From an uncultured Collinsella sp. (GTDB lineage: Bacteria > Actinomycetota > Coriobacteriia > Coriobacteriales > Coriobacteriaceae): 7,330 bases of DNA. Below, piece by piece: positions 6,364-7,330 of the stretch. The stretch lies in NCBI GenBank assembly GCA_900550965.1, contig URUC01000093.1, forward strand, positions 1-7,330, read 5' to 3'. Under the pieces are notes generated by a model. That model was not told the origin of the DNA. It saw only the letters and a program-made list of their open reading frames with translations, and searched no databases. The position numbers and the translations under genes were made by a program. Positions within the stretch are counted from its first letter, which is position 1. Each line of letters opens with the position of its first letter.

Positions 6364-6910
6364 CAGCTCGCCTCCTTCTCTCAACGGACGTGTCGCGCAG
6401 CACCGTAGCCGTTCCATGCGGAGAACCATCTCGCCGCCCGCGGTCCCGTGCGCATATCGGCCGCAAGCGGCACGGGAAAGCCGTCCGTCCCGACTCATGC
6501 CGCGGCGCCGCGACTCGGGAACCCGCCTCCGTCCCCGCCACGACGTCGTCGTCAATCCCCGCGGGAGCCCAGCAACCGCCGATGGGCCGCATCCCATGCC
6601 CGGAGGGTCTCGGCGCCCACGCCGGATTCCATGCCGCACGCCTGCGCCCCTTTGATCCGAATACCCGCCCCGGCGCTCCTTGGACGCGCAGGGTCGCACG
6701 CCGGCAGGCGGCCAGCAAGGGCCGCGACACTTTTTCGGGTTCTTCGCCCCATGCGCTCCGCGCGCGAACAACGCGAAAAACTGCCGTCGGGAGACTTCTA
6801 TTTCCATGCCCGACTTCGCTTCCTCCCTTGCAGGCACGCCCGCGCTGCATGCGACTCACGCGGCGCAAGGCACGCCACAGGGGCGGGCCTCAGAGTCTAA
6901 GGAGCAAGAC
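6364..6910. other. GC-rich apparently non-coding intergenic region with short repeats
   Basis: About 550 bases between two divergent genes. Open frames here are Arg/Gly/Pro-rich on both strands, lack ribosome sites and look like composition artefacts. I see no tRNA, rRNA or consensus promoter. Short symmetrical sequences are concentrated at 6445-6600: CCCGTGC/GCACGGG (6445-6451, 6470-6476), GCCGCAAGCGGC (6460-6471), TCCCGA/TCGGGA (6488-6493, 6515-6520) enclosing the palindrome CGCGGCGCCGCG (6501-6512), ACGACGTCGT (6540-6549), CCCGCGGG (6558-6565) and ATGGG/CCCAT (6582-6586, 6593-6597). A weak hairpin GCGGCC/GGCCGC (6708-6713, 6720-6725) is followed five bases later by TTTTT (6731-6735) on the plus strand. 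This could be a structured leader or small RNA, or simply GC-rich spacer. Confidence 0.5.
6474..6535 (+). repeat. Imperfect direct repeat GGGAA-N5/6-TCCGTCCC
   Basis: CGGGAA followed by five bases and TCCGTCCC occurs at 6473-6491. The same elements with a six-base spacer occur at 6516-6535, about 43 bases downstream. The repeats flank the palindrome at 6501-6512. They may be paired binding sites or parts of an RNA fold. No function is evident. Confidence 0.3.
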
Positions 6911-7282
6911 ATGAACGACATGAAGGAAAAGGCGATGGGCGCGGTCAAGGCCTTCCTCGAGCGCAAGGGCTACGAGATCGTCGACGAGGCCTGGCAGGGA
7001 CCCGAGGGCATCGGCGGGATCGACCTCGTGGCGGTGGACGAGGACGGGACCCTGGTCTTCGTCGACGCCACGGTCCGGATCGGGACGGACGGCTTCCCCG
7101 AGGCCCACAGGGCGCGCGGGCTGCGCGAGGCGCTGGCGGCGAGGTGGCTCGCCGGCAACGGCGACGACTACGCCGACACCCCGGTCCGCTTCGACGAGGT
7201 GGCGATGATGGTCGTCAAGGAGAACCGCGCACTCCTTCGCCACCACATCAACTGCTTCGGCGAGATGGAGCCGCTCTCCTAG
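6911..7282 (+). CDS. yraN: YraN/UPF0102-like protein with altered nuclease motif
   Basis: A 123-residue protein that aligns by eye with the YraN (UPF0102) family, which has a PD-(D/E)XK, Holliday-junction-resolvase-like fold. Visible landmarks are an N-terminal helix with FLERKGYEIV (15-24), GGIDLVAVDEDGTLVFVDATVR (split as GGIDLVAVDED at 35-45 and GTLVFVDATVR at 46-56), and the C-terminal PVRFDEVAMMVV (91-102) with HHINCFG (111-117). Usual members read GEIDLI and VFVEVKxR; here the Glu of GEID is Gly and EVK is DAT, so the catalytic Lys is missing. The start is set by AAGGAG at 6899-6904, six bases before the ATG; an upstream ATG at 6680 would add a proline- and alanine-rich stretch unlike the family. 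It stands alone before a strong terminator. YraN genes are normally core chromosomal genes, so this probably marks the edge of the accessory region. The exact role of the family is not settled. Confidence 0.82.
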   Translation: MNDMKEKAMGAVKAFLERKGYEIVDEAWQGPEGIGGIDLVAVDEDGTLVFVDATVRIGTDGFPEAHRARGLREALAARWLAGNGDDYADTPVRFDEVAMMVVKENRALLRHHINCFGEMEPLS

Positions 7283-7289
7283 GCGGCGC

Positions 7290-7320
7290 GCCCGGCCCCG
7301 GGCTCCCGGGGCCGGGCTTT
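7290..7320 (+). terminator. Rho-independent terminator after the YraN-like gene
   Basis: A perfect 12-base stem (GCCCGGCCCCGG at 7290-7301 and its complement at 7306-7317) with the four-base loop GCTC starts eight bases after the stop codon and is followed by TTT. The T run is short (three) and followed by C, but the stem is extremely stable. It could also act on transcripts arriving from the right on the minus strand, though no T run is present in that direction. Confidence 0.85.
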
Positions 7321-7330
7321 CCCCCGAAAC

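Noticed and set aside
6473..6582. Cobalamin riboswitch
   Set aside because: GGGAA, CCCCGCCAC and a GAGCCCAGCAACCGCC segment occur in the expected order, but the GTGAAAATCC-type core is absent, the B12 box is imperfect, and no B12-related gene follows. A covariance-model search with no hit would confirm the rejection.
6708..6735. Terminator or attenuator on the plus strand
   Set aside because: GCGGCC/GGCCGC is followed by TTTTT only after five unpaired bases, and no gene ends just upstream, so a genuine terminator is doubtful.
6088..6837. 249-codon minus-strand extension of the small gene, beginning near an SRRQFF twin-arginine-like stretch
   Set aside because: The extra N-terminus is Arg/Gly/Pro-rich, has no hydrophobic signal core and no ribosome site, while the internal ATG at 6363 has a near-perfect one.
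6680..7282. 200-residue version of the YraN-like protein
   Set aside because: The added 77 residues are low-complexity and unlike the family, and AAGGAG lies six bases before the ATG at 6911.

Overview
This window looks like the junction between an accessory phage-defence-type operon and ordinary chromosome in a high-GC bacterium. The GC-rich genes, strong Shine-Dalgarno sites and YraN-like neighbour suggest an actinobacterium, perhaps a gut-type member of the Coriobacteriia. The taxonomic call is inference from composition and protein style only.

Layout, right to left on the minus strand. (1) A small 91-aa helical protein of unknown function (6088-6363). (2) A ribbon-helix-helix (RHH) regulator of about 70 aa (5707-5919), preceded by a TATAAT -10 box and AATGC half-sites spaced by about one helical turn. 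(3) A 1081-aa helicase (2457-5702) with a degenerate phospholipase-D-like (PLD) N-terminus and a complete SNF2-type motor. (4) A DUF4391 protein (1678-2460). (5) A 264-aa protein I do not recognise (900-1694). (6) The N-terminal 296 residues of a type III Mod-like adenine methyltransferase with a DPPYNTG motif (1-888), which runs off the left edge. Genes 2 to 6 are separated by gaps of 4 to 11 bases or overlap by 3 to 17 bases, so they are almost certainly one transcription unit. Any Res-type restriction subunit would lie beyond position 1.

On the plus strand, 6911-7282 encodes a 123-aa YraN/UPF0102-like protein whose nuclease signature is altered. It is followed by a near-perfect GC-rich rho-independent terminator (7290-7320). 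Between it and the small minus-strand gene lies about 550 bp of GC-rich, apparently non-coding DNA rich in short inverted and direct repeats (6364-6910).

How the genes may work together (inference): the Mod-like enzyme would mark self DNA. The helicase and DUF4391 protein form the accessory layer often found beside type III-like modification genes, and the RHH protein is placed to control expression. The 264-aa protein between DUF4391 and Mod is the least explained part. Composition changes sharply along the operon: hand-counted 60-base lines give 65-73% GC in the helicase and central DUF4391 region but 40-52% in the 264-aa gene and methyltransferase. This suggests the system was assembled from parts of different origin.
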